Below are positions 1 to 7,241 of a stretch of DNA of 8,668 nt, one piece after another; within the stretch, counting starts at the first letter, position 1; each line of letters opens with the position of its first letter. The translations under genes and the position numbers were made by a program. The stretch lies in assembly GCA_903921605.1 (NCBI GenBank), contig CAIXQV010001013.1:1-8668 (forward strand), in the 5' to 3' direction. The stretch is from an uncultured Planctomycetaceae bacterium. Its GTDB lineage: Bacteria; Planctomycetota; Planctomycetia; Planctomycetales; Planctomycetaceae. Under the pieces are notes generated by a model that searched no databases, was not told where the DNA came from, and saw nothing but the letters and a program-made list of their open reading frames with translations.

Positions 1-694
1 CTTCTGTCACCGTATCCGCTTCCGCTGTCGTTGCGGTCGCGAAGACATAGTTATCATCTCCCGATCCGCCAACGAGTGAATCATCACCGCCAACACCGTT
101 CAGCTTGTCGTTCCCGGCGTTGCTCGTGAGTGTATTCGCCAACGCGTTGCCGGTCAGGGTGTCGTTACCCGAGCCACCGACGACATCTTCAATCACACTG
201 CCAGCATTCAATTTCAGCAACCGATTCGAATGCACTGTCTGGACAATCGATGTCTCGAGACTGAGCATCACATCCGTCGTCAGAGTGCTGAACGACAGTG
301 TATCCGTGCCTGCGTTTGGAGCTTCAGCCACAGTGTCCGCTTCCGCTGTCGTTGCGGTCCGAAACACATAGCTGTCATCTCCCGATCCGCCAGCGAGGGA
401 ATCATCACCGCTGCCACCGTTCAGCCGGTCATTCCCGGCGTTGCTTGTCAGCTTATTCGCCAGCGCGTTGCCGGTCAGGGTGTCGTTGCCGGAGCCGCCG
501 ACGATGTCTTCAAACACACTGGAGGCATTCAATTTCAGTGACCGATTCGAATGCACTGTCTGAACAATCGATGTCTCGAGACTGAGCATCACATCTGTCG
601 TCAGAGAGCTGAACGACAGTGTATCCGTGCCTGCGCTCGGAGCTTCAGCCACCGTGTCCGCTTCCGCTGTCGTCGCGGTCGCAAACAGATAGTT
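1..694 (-). repeat. 321-bp tandem repeats inside the RTX gene
   Basis: Two full units (374-694 and 53-373) and the start of a third (1-52) repeat with an exact 321-bp period, so the reading frame is kept (107 residues each). By eye the two full units differ at about 14 of 107 residues. Each unit contains a beta-rich stretch with the phrase LSLETSIVQTVHSNR, followed by GGSGNDTLTGNALAN and further GGxGxDD nonapeptides. The array may continue beyond the left edge. Confidence 0.93.
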
Positions 695-1207
695 GTCGTC
701 TCCCGATCCGCCAACCAGAGAATCATTACCGCTGCCGCCGGTCAGCTTGTCGTTGCCGCTCCCGCCATTGATCACGTCTCCATATTCACTTCCGTGGATA
801 GTGTCGTCACCGTTATTCCCGTTGATGGTGATTGACGTACACATCGGGAATGAAGATTTTGTTACCGCGTTCAGATTGATGATATTGTTGCCAATACCAC
901 CATTGACCACGATGGCATAAACATCAGCTGAGCTGACGTTGGCTCCGGCGTTCTGAACGGCGATACCATTGACCAGGACATTCTGATTTGCATTCGAGGA
1001 GATCGTCAGCGATTCAGATTCTGTGGACGAGACATTAAGCGAATGAGCAATTGCGTCATAACTAGCCGTGGCGCTCAGCAGGACTCTGGATTCCAGCTGC
1101 ATGGAAATATTCGCCAAACTTCCCAGGGGCTTAACGCGACTTCTCCGCGAAACGCGTGTGCAACCCGCGGATGCTCTCAGTGATTTCAGCCAGTTAAAAC
1201 TAATCAT
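1..1207 (-). CDS. RTX-type calcium-binding repeat protein, N-terminal part (runs off left edge)
   Basis: This is a secreted or surface repeat protein with haemolysin-type (RTX) calcium-binding repeats, 402 residues visible, C-terminus outside the window. The ATG at 1207 is preceded by GGAG (1215-1218, 7-nt spacer) and by an in-frame stop 11 codons upstream, so the start is well supported. Residues 1-37 are basic, and residues 38-46 read LESRVLLSA, close to the LEPR-x-LL motif found near the N-terminus of large planctomycete exported proteins. Residues about 50-130 are a Ser/Asn/Val-rich beta domain. From about residue 135 on there are GGxGxDxL nonapeptides (GGSGNDKL, GGSGNDSL, GGSGDDN), which in this family bind Ca2+ in a parallel beta roll. 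Residues 172-278 and 279-385 are two near-identical 107-residue units and a third begins at 386. The role (adhesin, matrix protein or enzyme) would be set by the missing C-terminus. No neighbour is co-directional and close enough to be an operon partner. Confidence 0.9.
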   Translation of the reverse strand, partial: MISFNWLKSLRASAGCTRVSRRSRVKPLGSLANISMQLESRVLLSATASYDAIAHSLNVSSTESESLTISSNANQNVLVNGIAVQNAGANVSSADVYAIVVNGGIGNNIINLNAVTKSSFPMCTSITINGNNGDDTIHGSEYGDVINGGSGNDKLTGGSGNDSLVGGSGDDNYLFATATTAEADTVAEAPSAGTDTLSFSSLTTDVMLSLETSIVQTVHSNRSLKLNASSVFEDIVGGSGNDTLTGNALANKLTSNAGNDRLNGGSGDDSLAGGSGDDSYVFRTATTAEADTVAEAPNAGTDTLSFSTLTTDVMLSLETSIVQTVHSNRLLKLNAGSVIEDVVGGSGNDTLTGNALANTLTSNAGNDKLNGVGGDDSLVGGSGDDNYVFATATTAEADTVTE

Positions 1208-2466
1208 TTTCCAACTCCGGTTCTGTATAAAATTGTATCAATGCGATGTTTGATGAGCCCTGGAGAATTGATCTCAAGGGTGGTTTCAGCGGTGTCGTTT
1301 TCTTGTCACGGTCGAACTCTTTGCTCAATCAACTCAGCGGAGAAGAATCTCCGAACTGTTCGTCTTCCCAATTCGATTCTCATTCGCATTCTTGATGGCT
1401 TGCTTTTCACACTTAATTACTTATTCAAAGTAGCAGTATTGGAGAGATGCGTCCGCCAGTTTTTTTTTAGACTTCGTTCTCCGTCGTGAATTCGTGAGCC
1501 AGCGTTCTGATTCCGATTGCGTGATGACATTCTGCTACTTCCGTTGATCTCGTTCACAACACTGGCAACGAGTAGTGAAACCTCTCCATCGCGGTTCCGA
1601 AACCCCTCGTGCTTTGAGGCGATTCATTCGCCCGGCGATCAGTGGTCTCTGCCTTTGACGGAACGCAATGAAGCATGAAGGACGCGGTTATGTGCGGCTC
1701 CGAATCGCCGGGACACCTAAACCCGAGCACCCTCATTAGCAGCCCTGGTGGGACTCTTGTACAGAACCTCTTTCTGGATGTTCTGCGTAATAGGGATTGT
1801 CCTTTTGGGACGCGATGGCTCTCCTTCCGAAGTTCAACACGATGCCCTTCGACTGATGCGAAAGGGCAATCACTCCGGGTGCACTCCGACCTCTTTCAAG
1901 CCAGAGTGTTTTTGCCAGTCATGCGCGACGATGCTGCAGCGATGAGTCCGTGGCAACTTCACAAACGACGCTCGATAGACTGAACAGCACGCCGTCCGAA
2001 CCGGTCTCCGGTTCTGTAATGCCTGTGTCGTTGCCGGTGGTGCAAGAGTGTTCTTCGATTGCCGCGGCGAGAGTTTCGACATTGGCGACGGCGATGAAAT
2101 CTCGCTATTCATGCTTTTCTGCAAACGTCATGACGGCAGCCTGAGTTACCGGATAGCTGCAACGCGGCAAGTGCGTCGGCAGAATCTCGCAGCGGACAGC
2201 TCAGCAACGCGAAGAGATTTCACTGTTTGTGGTGACTGCCAGCCGTTGTGTTGAAGCGTTTCGAATAGCACTTCAATGTTCAAGTTAATGCGGAAACGCT
2301 CGGATGGGCGTCGTCGCGAATTGCTTACTCAAGGCTTGGTGATGGCAAACCACACCGCCTGTTCCGTCACTCCCATTCGACTGAGCGGGATGCGGAACTC
2401 CCTATCATTTGCTCGTCGACAGTACGGTTGGCCAGATGGCTTATTCCGCTTTTATTCGGGCACTCA
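1208..2466. other. Long gap without a convincing gene; possible eroded coding remnants
   Basis: About 1.26 kb separates the RTX gene from the transporter operon. No frame here has a good start, a ribosome-binding site and a recognisable domain together. Two minus-strand stretches read more like protein than chance. One runs 2104-1739 (122 codons) and is broken only by a TGA at 1919-1921. It is free of family motifs and has Ala/Glu/Val-rich text at its upstream end. The other lies around 2440-2338, contains FRIPLSRMGVTEQAVWFAI, and ends at a TGA. Both lack starts. They could be remnants of decayed genes or copies of an interspersed repeat, but no family can be named. The first 40 bases next to the RTX start are AT-rich and probably hold its promoter; no clear -35/-10 pair is seen. 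Confidence 0.4.
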
Positions 2467-2607
2467 TCATTTCGATGGGCGGCTGACCGGCGAGGCGTCC
2501 GGCTGACTGTTAAAAAGTGGCATCGACTTCTGTACCGATTGGTACACACCCCAGCCCAGAGGGACTGCAATCCAGATCCACGCAAAGATGAGAAATAGCT
2601 TCTTCAT
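2467..2607 (-). CDS. Small single-span membrane protein, putative OFA-type MFS transporter small subunit
   Basis: This 46-residue protein starts MKKLFLIFAWIWIAVPLGWG, forming one hydrophobic span (residues about 4-22), followed by VYQSVQKSM and a short polar Ser/Pro-rich tail. It begins only 10 nt after the stop of the MFS transporter on the same strand, so the two are almost certainly co-transcribed. Very short membrane proteins of this shape (basic start, Trp-rich span ending PLxWGVYQ, then a short tail) are commonly encoded directly after OFA-family transporters and are annotated as MFS transporter small subunits. The assignment here rests on that pattern and on position. An alternative ATG at 2676 would give 69 residues but overlaps the transporter gene and puts 23 polar residues before the span, so 2607 is preferred. 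The upstream sequence has only a weak GGA 5-7 nt before the ATG. Confidence 0.72.
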   Translation of the reverse strand: MKKLFLIFAWIWIAVPLGWGVYQSVQKSMPLFNSQPDASPVSRPSK

Positions 2608-2617
2608 TGATCCAGGC

Positions 2618-3940
2618 TTAAGGAGATTCAACGCGGTGAAACTTGGGATGAACAGGTCTAACCAGGAGGTTGGCAATCAGGCCGATGATCAACAAACCTG
2701 CCATCACATACATGGTGGAGTTGTAGGCCTCGGCTTTGGGCACACCGGCTTCAATCTTTGACGTCGAGATGTAGTTGACCAGACTGGGCCCCAGTATTGC
2801 AGCCACAGACCAGGCCGTGATAAGCCGTCCGTGGATGGCACCGATCTGGTAAGTACCAAACATGTCGCGAAGATAGGCGGGGATTGTTGCAAAGCCACCA
2901 CCATACATTGTGATGATGACAGCGGTCACCATCACGAAGTACGTCTTGTTCTGTGTGTGCTGTGTCCACGGGACGAGGCAATACAGAATTGCTCCGAGGA
3001 GAAAGTAAATGCAATAGACGGCTTTGCGTCCGATCGTGTCAGAGATGGACGACCAGACAAATCGGCCACCCATATTGAAGATACTGAGAAGTCCTGCGAA
3101 CCCGCCACCGACGGTCGCACTGACACCGAACATGTCGGAACACATCTTCGACGCCTGACCGAGAATCCCGATTCCAGCGCTGACGTTCATGCAAAGGACC
3201 ACCCACAGGCACCAGAACTGTGGCGTCTTCCATGCGACATCCACGGTAACATTGGCATTTGTGACCATCGAATTGAAATGTTTTGTGGGCTCCCAGCCTT
3301 CGGGCTTCCATCCCTCCGGAGGAACACGGACGATCAGTGCTCCGAAAATCATGGAGATCGCGTACAGACAAGCCATGACCATGAATGCTTCCGCGACGCC
3401 AACGGAGGTGGATGACTTAAAGTAATCCATCAGTTTGACGCCCAGAGGAGCACCGATGAGAGCCCCTCCTCCGAATCCCATGATCGCCATTCCGGTCGCC
3501 ATTCCCGGCCGATCCGGGAACCACTTGATCAGTGTGGAGACGGGCGAGATATAGCCAAGCCCGAGGCCAATTCCGCCTGTGAAGCCGTAACCAAGATAAA
3601 GGAGCCAGAGCAACTTCAGCTTCACACCGATGGAGGAGATGACCAGACCGCCACAGAAGCAGACGCAACTGACCAACATCGTCTTGCGTGGCCCGCTGCG
3701 TTCTACCCATTTCCCAAAGACAGCGGCTGACATCCCCAGCATGAAGAGCGAAATTGAATAGATCCAGCCGACCTGAGGAATGGTCCAACCTGCACCGGCT
3801 TGTGTCAGAGGAACGTTGAAGACACTGAAACCGTAGACCTCTCCAATGCACATGTGGACGGCAATAGCAGCGGGCGGAACCAGCCAGCGGTTGAACCCGG
3901 CTTTTGCGACCGTCGCCTCACGTGAGAGAAACTTCATCAT
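2618..3940 (-). CDS. OFA-family MFS transporter (oxalate/formate antiporter-like)
   Basis: This is a 440-residue inner-membrane carrier of the major facilitator superfamily with about 12 hydrophobic spans. Features typical of the OFA (oxalate:formate antiporter) branch are visible. The first span contains CIGEVYGFSVFNVPL. The loop between spans 2 and 3 carries the MFS motif-A relative KWVERSGPRK (about residues 97-106). Spans 4-5 read GIGLGLGYISPVSTLIKWFPDRPGMATG in two adjoining segments, followed by the glycine-rich FGGGALIGAPL. The second half repeats the layout with GGRFVWSSISDTIGRK after span 8. Length matches the family. OFA members move small organic anions such as oxalate, formate or other monocarboxylates; the substrate here cannot be read from the sequence, and no oxalate or formate enzyme is nearby to suggest it. 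The start at 3940 (MMKFL) has GGA 9 nt upstream; the second Met at 3937 is also possible. The small membrane protein follows 10 nt downstream. Confidence 0.9.
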   Translation of the reverse strand: MMKFLSREATVAKAGFNRWLVPPAAIAVHMCIGEVYGFSVFNVPLTQAGAGWTIPQVGWIYSISLFMLGMSAAVFGKWVERSGPRKTMLVSCVCFCGGLVISSIGVKLKLLWLLYLGYGFTGGIGLGLGYISPVSTLIKWFPDRPGMATGMAIMGFGGGALIGAPLGVKLMDYFKSSTSVGVAEAFMVMACLYAISMIFGALIVRVPPEGWKPEGWEPTKHFNSMVTNANVTVDVAWKTPQFWCLWVVLCMNVSAGIGILGQASKMCSDMFGVSATVGGGFAGLLSIFNMGGRFVWSSISDTIGRKAVYCIYFLLGAILYCLVPWTQHTQNKTYFVMVTAVIITMYGGGFATIPAYLRDMFGTYQIGAIHGRLITAWSVAAILGPSLVNYISTSKIEAGVPKAEAYNSTMYVMAGLLIIGLIANLLVRPVHPKFHRVESP

Positions 3941-3993
3941 TCAGAGTCCGTTGAAAAAAGCCCGTTCAGAGTTCTCCGATGACGGTATGTGTC

Positions 3994-4008
3994 ACATGGA
4001 TGCCATGT
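3994..4008. promoter_or_regulatory. Short inverted repeat upstream of the transporter, possible operator
   Basis: ACATGG-ATG-CCATGT is a perfect 6-bp inverted repeat with a 3-nt centre. It lies 54 bp before the transporter start and about 90 bp before the TPR-like gene, in the only intergenic space between the two divergent genes. It could be a dimeric regulator site, but a 6-bp palindrome can occur by chance and no regulator is encoded nearby. Confidence 0.22.
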
Positions 4009-4095
4009 CGCGGACTAGCGCGAGCGACCGGGCACCATAACACCCGTCGCCAATCTATTCCAGCACGGCAAAGCGTGGTCGGGGACCGCAGTCGA

Positions 4096-4479
4096 ATGAA
4101 GTACGGCATTTCAAGCGACAGCAACCTGGCTCTTAACCGTGCGTGCGTTATGGACGAGTGTCTGCCGTTTCCTGAGGTCGAATCCCGGAGTGACTACGAA
4201 ACTCTCCTGTTCTACGCAGCAGCCATTTTGCTGGGCGCTCGCAAACATGCTGATGCGGAGGAACTGTTCGCAAAGGCCGCAGCGATTCGGGGGTGCAGTG
4301 ACCTGATGAAGGCTCGAAGTCTCTGGTCTATCGGATATTCGCGATGTGTGCGAGGAAGCTCTTCAGAAGGCATCCCATTGATGTTGGATTCTCGTGAGAC
4401 ACTGTCATCGCTGGAGGAGTCAAGGTTTCTGGAACTCATCGACAAGGACCTCCATCGATTCACTGATCCGGGTTCGTGA
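4096..4479 (+). CDS. Short TPR-like hypothetical protein
   Basis: This is a 127-residue protein of unknown function. Residues about 30-90 are helical and Ala/Leu-rich (LLFYAAAILLGARKHADAEE followed by LFAKAAAI) and resemble a tetratricopeptide pair: the pattern of small and large residues fits one helix-turn-helix repeat, with a second, weaker one over KARSLWSIGYSRCVRGS. No signal peptide, membrane span or catalytic motif is visible. The frame is open from 3979, but residues before the ATG at 4096 are Arg/Pro/His-rich and unlike the rest; GGGGA at 4081-4085 lies about 10 nt before that ATG, so 4096 is chosen. It is divergent from the transporter and 117 nt upstream of the integrase, so it could be cargo of an integrated element or simply a host orphan gene. 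Confidence 0.5.
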   Translation: MKYGISSDSNLALNRACVMDECLPFPEVESRSDYETLLFYAAAILLGARKHADAEELFAKAAAIRGCSDLMKARSLWSIGYSRCVRGSSSEGIPLMLDSRETLSSLEESRFLELIDKDLHRFTDPGS

Positions 4480-4596
4480 GACGTTCGAAGTTTGATCCAG
4501 TTTTATGGAGTAATGCGGCAGGGAATTGTGCCAAGGCAAAGCGGCTTGACTTGATGTTCTTGAGTGAGAAGTAGTTTAGGGTAAGCGTGGTGGCAA

Positions 4597-5766
4597 ATGG
4601 CTAAGAAACGTGGCAGTGGAGAGGGAACCGTTTTAAAAAGGAAAGACGGACGCTGGCTCGGGAGGATCTCGCTGGGTTTTGATGAGACTGGTAAACGAAT
4701 TCAGAAAACGGTCTACGGAAAGACTCAAGCCGAGGTCAACCAAAAGCTAGATGACTTGAAACAGCAGCTTAAGCATGGCGCAAAGGCAGTCGTTGGGAAA
4801 GACACTCTTGAAGGGTATCTCGAACGATGGCTGAAGAACGATGTTGAGGTCAACCGAGAGGCGAAGGCTCACCAGGAGTATGAGCAGACGGTGAGACTCT
4901 ATGTCGTACCGTTCATCGGTCGAATCAAATTGACAAAGCTGGATGGAGAGCAACTCGTTGAATGGCAGGGGAAGCTCAAGCGGGAGGGTTTCACACCCAA
5001 TATGCGATTGCGATCAATAAGAGTGTTGAGAAACGCTCTGAACAAAGCTGTGAAACTACGACTCTTGCCCTTCAATCCCATTATGGCGGTGGACAAACCC
5101 AAAGTGACTCGGAAGGAGTCCGTTCCTCTGGAACCTGAAGTATGCCATGCCCTGTTTGAAGCCTGCAAAACTCATCGGCTTGGAGATCTTATCATCCTCG
5201 CTGCTATGACTGGACTGCGGAAGGGGGAGTTGTTTGGGCTTGAATGGTCATCAGTCAATCTGTCCGAAGCAGTGCTTGTAGTCCGTCGGCAGGTTCAAGA
5301 TCTGGGTGGCTTGACGACCAAGGAGCCTAAAACTGCCGCTGGCAGACGAGTGGTATCGCTCGATCCTCTTGCCATTGAGGCTCTCAAGAATCGGCTGAAG
5401 AAAGCAAAGGACGAAGGCTTTGAGCCTGACGAAGTGCCGATCGTGTTTCCAAATGTTCGTGGTGGTCATCTACGCGGGTCAAACTTCGACCGATACGTCT
5501 GGTATCCAATCAGAGAGGAAGTTGGCATTTCAGACACATTCGTATTCCATGATCTGCGGCACACTCAGGCGTCTCTTTTGTTGGCGGCTGGCGTCGATCT
5601 CAAGCTTATCCAAAAGCGACTGGGGCACGCAGATTTTGCAACAACGGCAAATACTTACTCGCACCTGCTCCAGAATGCCCAAAACGAAGCCGTCGACAAG
5701 CTTTCATCCATGATGGGGAGAACTAAGCCGAAGCACAGCACTAAATGTGGTGAGTACACTGAGTGA
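4597..5766 (+). CDS. Tyrosine recombinase / phage-type site-specific integrase
   Basis: This 389-residue enzyme catalyses integration or excision of a mobile element by DNA strand exchange through a phosphotyrosine link. Residues 1-60 form an AP2-like arm-type DNA-binding domain ([20 protein letters not shown]). Residues about 68-165 are the SAM-like core-binding domain ([14 protein letters not shown]). The catalytic domain covers about 175-375 with all expected residues: R208 in TGLRKGEL, K242 or K245 in the hairpin before RRVVSL, H318 and R321 in HDLRHT, H344 in LGHAD, and nucleophile Y354 in NTYSHLL. Nothing is missing, so it should be active. The N-terminal layout resembles Int of Tn916/ICE- and phage-type elements. 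It ends 66 nt from the 3' end of an oppositely oriented tRNA-Arg, a typical attachment target. The start has only GGTGG close upstream; a TTGACT at 4546-4551 could be a -35 but no -10 lies at normal spacing. Confidence 0.95.
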   Translation: MAKKRGSGEGTVLKRKDGRWLGRISLGFDETGKRIQKTVYGKTQAEVNQKLDDLKQQLKHGAKAVVGKDTLEGYLERWLKNDVEVNREAKAHQEYEQTVRLYVVPFIGRIKLTKLDGEQLVEWQGKLKREGFTPNMRLRSIRVLRNALNKAVKLRLLPFNPIMAVDKPKVTRKESVPLEPEVCHALFEACKTHRLGDLIILAAMTGLRKGELFGLEWSSVNLSEAVLVVRRQVQDLGGLTTKEPKTAAGRRVVSLDPLAIEALKNRLKKAKDEGFEPDEVPIVFPNVRGGHLRGSNFDRYVWYPIREEVGISDTFVFHDLRHTQASLLLAAGVDLKLIQKRLGHADFATTANTYSHLLQNAQNEAVDKLSSMMGRTKPKHSTKCGEYTE

Positions 5767-5772
5767 GTACAC
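5750..5772 (+). repeat. Direct repeat GTGAGTACAC x2 at the integrase 3' end
   Basis: GTGAGTACAC occurs at 5750-5759 and again at 5763-5772, 13 nt apart, spanning the integrase stop codon (5764-5766). Short directly repeated decamers beside an integrase gene and its tRNA target are what arm-type integrase binding sites look like. The identification as arm sites is an inference. Confidence 0.45.
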
Positions 5773-5781
5773 GGCAGAAAC

Positions 5782-5830
5782 AAAAAAAGCCAGTGTCACC
5801 GTTTCGAACGGTAAAACACTGGCTTTTTTT
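5782..5830. terminator. Bidirectional intrinsic terminator between integrase and tRNA-Arg
   Basis: The arms 5782-5796 (A7 GCCAGTGT) and 5816-5830 (ACACTGGC T7) are perfectly complementary over 15 bp. The loop contains a second small hairpin (ACCGT at 5798-5802 with ACGGT at 5808-5812). Read on either strand, the GC-rich stem is followed by a run of seven T, so it can end both the integrase transcript (plus) and the tRNA transcript (minus). The two genes converge on it exactly. Confidence 0.9.
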
Positions 5831-5832
5831 AG

Positions 5833-5906
5833 TGCACCCGGTAGGGCTCGAACCTACAACCTTCGGTTCCGAAGACCGACGCTCTATCCAATTGAGCTAC
5901 GGGTGC
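5833..5906 (-). tRNA. tRNA-Arg (anticodon UCG)
   Basis: The minus strand folds into a complete 74-nt cloverleaf. The acceptor stem is GCACCCG/CGGGTGC with discriminator A. The D stem is GCTC/GAGC. The anticodon stem TCGGT/ACCGA encloses loop CTTCGGA, giving anticodon TCG, which decodes arginine CGN codons. The T arm is GTAGG/CCTAC with loop TTCGAGC. CCA is not encoded (CT then A-run follows) and must be added after transcription. A possible promoter on the minus strand is TTGCCA (5994-5999) with TAAACT (5972-5977) at 16-bp spacing, but this is weak. The 3' end faces the integrase gene, the usual orientation for a tRNA used as an integration site. Confidence 0.97.
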
Positions 5907-6136
5907 GTTTTTGCACCTTGAGGGGGCTCGAAGGGCTGACGGCCGGAGCTGACAGGTTTCGAGCGGGGCGGAGTTTATCGAAATTATGGTGGCTGGCAAC
6001 CGACATATTCTCAGTTCCTTTCTTCCGGTTGTATGAGAACCCCCGGAGCCGTACCCTCCCGGAATATTTCGACTCGCTTCTCTCAACATTACCACCCAAA
6101 ATCTCAGCTACGGCCAATCTCAGCAGGATTTTCGCT

Positions 6137-7024
6137 ATGCATCATGGAGCTGCCAAGGATCTCTCTCTGAAACATGGCCCCATCAGCGATTTGTTCGATT
6201 GCGATGCCTCGACGGAACAGCGACAACAATGGAGGCTCTCCGAGGAGCAACTGCAGTTCTTTCAGGAAAATGGATACGTCCCCGGGCCTCAGATCCTGAA
6301 CGCTCGACAGATTGACCATCTGCGGGCGGAACTGGCGATGCTTTCAGAGCCAGGCCATCCCGGGTCTGAATTCTGGTACGAATACAACTCCAATGAGTCA
6401 AAGGATCCGTCGCTGGTTCTCTTCCATGCCCTTGGAGCATGGCGAATTTCGATGGGGATGCATGACATTCTCTGGAGTGCCCCGTTCACTACGCCCGCAT
6501 CGCAGTTGCTGGGTGGACCAATTCGATTCTGGCATGATCAGCTGTTCTGCAAACCGGCCATGCATGGCGGTGTCGTAGCCTGGCATCAGGATTATTCCTA
6601 TTGGACTCGTACAAAGCCGCTGGCTCATCTGACCTGCTGGATCGGTCTGGATGACAGCACCGTTGACAATGGTTGTCTGCATTATGTGCCGGGTAGCCAT
6701 CGTTGGAATCTGCTGCCAATCACCGGGCTGGCAGGAGACATGAACGCCATTCAGGGAGTTCTCAGCGAAGAGCAGTGGACGCAGTTTAACAAACACGTTC
6801 CGGTGGAACTGAAAGCCGGCCAATGCGTCTTTCATCATCCGCTGACGATTCATGGTTCATTCGAAAATCGGACGCCGAATCCTCGCCGAGCGGTCGTGCT
6901 GAACGTCATTCTGGACGGCGTGACGAGCGATTCAGACAAACCGCTGCTTGACGGGGTTCCCGTTGTTCCGCCCGGGACTCCTCTCCAGGGCCAGTTTTTC
7001 CCGATGCTTTATGACCCGCGATGA
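6137..7024 (+). CDS. PhyH-family Fe(II)/2-oxoglutarate-dependent dioxygenase
   Basis: This 295-residue cytoplasmic enzyme belongs to the phytanoyl-CoA dioxygenase family, whose members hydroxylate diverse small molecules using Fe(II), O2 and 2-oxoglutarate. The iron triad is readable: H150 and D152 in AWHQDYSYW and H239 in HPLTIHGS. R250, eleven residues after H239, sits where the family binds the 2-oxoglutarate carboxylate (NPRRAVV). Other family landmarks are [20 protein letters not shown] and PGSHRW (about 165-190), and an N-terminal helix [15 protein letters not shown]. The substrate cannot be inferred. The ATG at 6137 is chosen because AGCAGGA lies about 9 nt upstream and the protein then starts at family length; the frame stays open further upstream only because it reads through the tRNA. 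It stands alone, with no operon partner. Confidence 0.92.
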   Translation: MHHGAAKDLSLKHGPISDLFDCDASTEQRQQWRLSEEQLQFFQENGYVPGPQILNARQIDHLRAELAMLSEPGHPGSEFWYEYNSNESKDPSLVLFHALGAWRISMGMHDILWSAPFTTPASQLLGGPIRFWHDQLFCKPAMHGGVVAWHQDYSYWTRTKPLAHLTCWIGLDDSTVDNGCLHYVPGSHRWNLLPITGLAGDMNAIQGVLSEEQWTQFNKHVPVELKAGQCVFHHPLTIHGSFENRTPNPRRAVVLNVILDGVTSDSDKPLLDGVPVVPPGTPLQGQFFPMLYDPR

Positions 7025-7241
7025 GATCAGAAGAATTCAGAGAACTCGGCCTCCTGCCTGAAGCAGGTGTAGCAAAAGGCCCCAGCCAAAGCCCTGCCGG
7101 CCGACTTTTCCGCCCTATTCCTTCAGAGAATTGAGACGTCTTTGGGGGGAAATCCAAATAATTCGCTTTAGCGTGGAGCGGTCGATATCATCCCGGGCAT
7201 TAATTCATCTCTCCTTTCTCATTTCGTCTCCAAGCATTTGC

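Noticed and set aside
1..694. Regular repeats as a CRISPR array
   Set aside because: The repeats are 321 bp, coding, and contiguous without unique spacers.
105..920. Plus-strand open frames in the first kilobase (Cys/Arg/Ser-rich)
   Set aside because: They are shadows of the RTX gene on the minus strand and repeat with its 321-bp period.
1241..1489. 82-codon plus-strand frame upstream of the RTX gene
   Set aside because: No ribosome-binding site, no domain, overlaps the probable RTX promoter region and has an unconvincing composition.
2831..3415. 194-codon plus-strand frame inside the transporter gene
   Set aside because: It lies antisense to a clear MFS coding region and has no recognisable domain; His/Asp/Cys-rich text is typical of a shadow frame.
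4546..4577. TTGACT and TAGTTT as a promoter for the integrase
   Set aside because: The spacing is 20 bp and the -10 match is poor.
5844..5932. GGGCTCGAA at 5844-5852 (in the tRNA T arm) and at 5924-5932 as a possible att duplicate
   Set aside because: Only nine bases match, the second copy is on the 5' side of the tRNA, and the flanking bases differ; too short for an attachment repeat.
5747..6136. In-frame extension of the dioxygenase frame upstream to 5747
   Set aside because: It would translate antisense through the terminator and tRNA-Arg; the ATG at 6137 has a ribosome-binding site and gives the normal family length.
7053..7067. CCTGC-CTGAA-GCAGG hairpin after the dioxygenase gene as a terminator
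   Set aside because: A 5-bp stem with no T-run following it; not enough for an intrinsic terminator.
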